DNA of 9,297 bases from Mariniphaga sp964540165 (GTDB taxonomy: Bacteria; Bacteroidota; Bacteroidia; Bacteroidales; Prolixibacteraceae). Below are positions 6,933-9,297 of this stretch, one piece after another. The translations under genes and the position numbers were made by a program. How positions within the stretch are numbered: position 1 is the stretch's first letter; each line of letters starts with the position of its first letter. The stretch covers positions 1 to 9,297 of the forward strand of contig CAZILU010000121.1 in the NCBI GenBank assembly GCA_964540165.1. The letters run 5' to 3'. The notes under the pieces were generated by a model. It saw only the letters and a list, made by a program, of their open reading frames with translations. It was not told the origin of the DNA and made no database searches.

Positions 6933-7309
6933 TGAAAGATTTAAAGCGTTATTACCAGTTACCTGCAGAACCACAGGATGTATACAGTGCCTTAACCAAT
7001 AAAAAAATGTTGGAGATTTGGACCGGAGAAGATGCAGAGATGGTTCCGGAACCCGGAACGGAATTTTCTCTTTGGGGCGGTAGTATTTCGGGGATGAACC
7101 TGGAATTTGAGGAGAACAGAAAGATTGTTCAGCAATGGTATTTTGGCGAACAGGAGGAGGATTCCATTGTGACCATACGGTTGCATTCCGACAAAAAGGG
7201 AACCAGTGTGGAGTTGCGTCATACCAACATTCCGGATGAGGACTTTGACAACATTTCCGAAGGATGGGATGAAGATTATTTTGGTTCTATCAGAGAGCTT
7301 TTTATTTGA
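6932..7309 (+). CDS. SRPBCC (START/Bet v1-like) domain protein, AHSA1-like
   Basis: This is a 125-residue cytoplasmic single-domain protein. The N-terminal YYQLPAEPQDVYSALTNKK, the central FSLWGGSISGMN (residues 45-56), IVQQWYF (65-71) and the C-terminal RHTNIP (96-101) and GWDEDYF (111-117) match the pattern of the AHSA1 branch of the SRPBCC fold (related to the C-terminal domain of the Hsp90 activator Aha1). These small helix-grip proteins bind hydrophobic ligands or protein partners; the partner of bacterial members is generally unknown. It has its own probable promoter and is divergent from the phosphatase gene. It converges on the damaged DUF1846 gene with only 14 bases between the two stop codons. 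CTTTTTAT (7298-7305) and ATAAAAAG (7331-7338) could form a weak stem spanning both stops, but the 25-base loop makes it a poor terminator. Confidence 0.87.
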   Translation: MKDLKRYYQLPAEPQDVYSALTNKKMLEIWTGEDAEMVPEPGTEFSLWGGSISGMNLEFEENRKIVQQWYFGEQEEDSIVTIRLHSDKKGTSVELRHTNIPDEDFDNISEGWDEDYFGSIRELFI

Positions 7310-7323
7310 TTTATGAAAACGTA

Positions 7324-8840
7324 TTAACTGATAAAAAGACTTTTACTTGAGTAGTTCGGATCGCAGGTCAGGTTGACATTCAGCTTTCGCAAACCTGCTT
7401 CATCGCCCGGGGTGGGAATGTGGGTAAGATGCATTTCGCAATTGCGTAACCATTTCAGATTTTCAAGGGCCATTTGGGCTGCCGGATTTGAAAGGGCGCT
7501 GATTCCCAGTACGATTAAGGTTTCGTCAACATCGAGGCTGATCATTTTACCATTCAGGATATTTTTGAATCGATGATATTTTGAGGCAGCAGGTACATAT
7601 TATCGGGCAGACCGGCCAGGTGTTTCGTAGCGTTGAGGATAAGGCTGGATGCGGCATGCATCAACGATGAATTTTTTCCGGTGATGATGGTGCCGTCGTG
7701 CAGTTGAATGGAAGCACCGCAGAAGAATCCGCTATTTCCCTTCCCTTTTTGTTCTGCTTCGATGGCAGCCTCCCGGGCCGGGATTACTACTTTGCGATCT
7801 TCAATTTTTGCACCCGCTTTTAGCATAATAGCATCGATCCGGTCTAAAGACTTTTTATCTGCCAGTCCCAGGGCATATTCCACCGAGCATCTGAAATACC
7901 TTCGAATAATCTCCTGATGAGAGGCTTCAGCGATTACATCATCGTTTATGATGCCTGCACTTACCCGGTTTACTCCCATATCGGTAGGAGACAGGTAAGT
8001 AGAATCGGTACCGGTAATTTTTTCCAGAATTCGTTTTAACAGGTGAAATGCCTCAATATCGCGATTGTAATTTACAACTTCTGTATGGTAGGCTTTCAGG
8101 TGGTGTGTATCAATAAGCACCTCATCTTTCAGATCAACGGTAGCTGCTTCATACGCAATGTTGACTTTATGATTCAGGGGCAGGTCCCAAACCGGAAATG
8201 TTTCAAACTTCGCATATCCTGCTTTCATGCCATTTTTATAGTCGTGGTACAGGTTGGATAGGCATGTTGCCAGTTTTCCGCTGCCGGGCCCCGGACCAGT
8301 AACAATAACAATCGGTTTTGTCATTTTTATGTAGTCATTTGCGCCGTAACCCTGGTCACTGACGATCAGATCGATATTGGCGGGGTATCCTTGAGTCGGA
8401 TAGTGCATATATACTTTAATCCCCCGGAGTTCGAGTTTATTTTTAAAAGCGGTTGCCGGAGGCTGGTAGTTGTATTGGGTAATCACAACGGCATTCACTT
8501 CGATATTCCACTCCCTGAAATCATCGATGGTTTTCAGAATATCCATATCGTAAGTAATACCGAAGTCAGCTCTGATCTTTTTTCGTTCGATATCACCGGC
8601 ATTGATACATAAGACCACATCGATTTTGTCTTTCATCAGCTGAAGCAGACGCATCTTCACGTTGGGATCGAATCCGGGCAGTACCCGTGTCGCATGATAA
8701 TCGAACAATATTTTGCCTCCAAACTCCAGGTAGAGCCTGTGGTTAAAACGGTTAACCCTTTCTAAGATTGCTGCTGTCTGTTCCCGGAGGTACTTCTCAT
8801 TGTCGAATCCAATGCAGTCTCCGCACTCATAATTTCTCAT
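7324..8840 (-). pseudogene. DUF1846-family protein gene, interrupted by a single-base frameshift
   Basis: Two reading frames together make one DUF1846 protein of about 505 residues, the usual family length (about 500). The first (8840 down to 7554) gives 428 residues: IGFDNEKYL (10-18), GGKILFDYHATRVLPGFDPN (41-60), CINAGDIERKKIRADFGITY (78-97), a glycine-rich P-loop-like GPGPGSGK (182-189, followed by L rather than S/T), SPTDMGVNR (284-292) and TGKNSSLMHAAS (387-398). It then stops after IIDSKIS. The family's C-terminal part continues in the -1 frame down to 7324: KNILNGKMISLDVDETL, ISALSNPAAQMALENL, HIPTPGDEAGLRKL and NLTCDP. One A added to the A5 run at 7562-7566 (T5 on the plus strand) would restore the frame. 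The function of the family is not established; a nucleotide-binding role is suggested by the glycine-rich motif. The N-terminus (MRNYECGDC) carries a CxxC that typical members, as I recall, lack. If the lesion is a sequencing error, the gene is intact. Confidence 0.88.
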
Positions 8841-8916
8841 TATTCTTCAATAGCCAGATTTAATTTCAAGCTTCAATATTAAAAAACTTTTGGGGAATAG
8901 AGGGTCAACGGCAGTT

Positions 8917-9297
8917 TTATTTATTCACAAGCGTGCGAAAATTAAAATAGATTAGGTTGTAAAATGAGTCGTATTTCTGAAGGGCGGTTTGTTCATTTTG
9001 ACTGATCACTGAGACGGATCCTGAAATGATCACTCCATTCAACTCCAGTTGATCATTAAGCAAGGTATATGATTGCTTCTTTTTCAGGTTCAGCCGAAAA
9101 ATCCAGGTGATTTTGCACGCTGAATTTTCCGGTGATACTACCTGAAAGAAACCCTCTTTATCCGGACTTTGATATTTCCACCGCGAGGGATCATTGAAAT
9201 CGATATTCAAAGATTTCTCACCCGGAATACCGGGATTGCCAATGACAGCTGCCGGTTATGTCATCACCTCATTATGCCCAAATTTTTTTGGGTGGGG
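8917..9297 (-). pseudogene. Remnant of an unidentified, possibly cupin-like protein gene (in-frame stop, no C-terminal half)
   Basis: The minus-strand frame reads like real protein from the window edge: HPKKFGHNEVMT, then TAA (9258-9256), then PAAVIGNPGIPGEKS directly followed by LNIDFNDPSRWKYQSPDK, and on to LELNGVIISGSVSVI and LQKYDSFYNL, stopping at 8917. The only recognised start codon after the TAA is the TTG at 9210, which would cut off the conserved-looking PGIPGEK. An ATG two codons before the TAA (9264, preceded by GAGGTG) could have been the original start. The middle part (an RLNLKKKQSYTL strand, then ELNGVIISGSVSV, then KYDSFY) resembles one half of a small cupin barrel such as those of sugar isomerases. 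The expected second half is absent, and no other frame downstream supplies it. I cannot assign a function. It could instead be a shorter intact gene using TTG. Confidence 0.5.

Noticed and set aside
7545..7572. Programmed -1 frameshifting as a designed feature of the DUF1846 gene
   Set aside because: No canonical slippery heptamer or evident downstream hairpin, and I know of no such frameshift in this family; indel or sequencing error is simpler.
7708..8612. Several plus-strand open frames opposite the DUF1846 gene
   Set aside because: The minus strand there encodes a well-conserved protein family; the plus frames show no recognisable domain.
8845..8878. Direct repeat CTTCAATA (8845-8852 and 8871-8878) upstream of the DUF1846 gene
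   Set aside because: Two 8-base AT-rich copies in a short intergenic stretch are easily chance, and no clear promoter could be placed relative to them.
9277..9292. CCCAAA-TTTT-TTTGGG hairpin at the right edge
   Set aside because: It has no T run on either side to make a terminator and lies in coding-like sequence of the remnant gene.

Overview
The window looks like a piece of a Bacteroidota chromosome. The signs are TAnnTTTG-type -7 promoter elements, mostly absent Shine-Dalgarno sequences, a TonB-dependent receptor with an N-terminal carboxypeptidase-regulatory-like domain, and NRG-type TPR repeats. An affiliation near Marinilabiliales or another marine or anaerobic Bacteroidales group is only a guess. 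I see no rRNA, CRISPR array, insertion sequence, integrase or phage gene.

Layout. At 1-3364 (+) there is an apparent operon: the C-terminal end of an FtsX/MacB-type ABC permease (cut by the window edge), a LolD/MacB-type ATPase, and, 10 bases later, a TonB-dependent outer-membrane receptor. A 272-base gap without a gene follows and carries a probable promoter for an exported 646-residue TPR protein (3637-5577, +). This gene ends at a hairpin that also terminates a tRNA-Asp(GTC) gene on the minus strand, which has its own good Bacteroidota-type promoter. Next is a PPP-type metallophosphoesterase (-). Divergent from it is a small SRPBCC/AHSA1-like protein (+), whose promoter region holds a perfect 7+7 inverted repeat. 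The right end, all minus strand, holds a DUF1846-family gene split by a single-base frameshift, and a cupin-like coding remnant with an in-frame stop codon and no recognisable C-terminal half.

How the genes work together. Only the ABC permease, ATPase and TonB receptor look like one functional unit, probably transport across both membranes of a substrate that cannot be named from sequence. The other genes look like independent housekeeping or accessory genes. The main points of interest are the two damaged genes at the right end (real decay or sequencing error), the inverted repeat at the SRPBCC promoter, and the mixed ABC/TonB operon. I found nothing that I can honestly call a new defence or mobile system.
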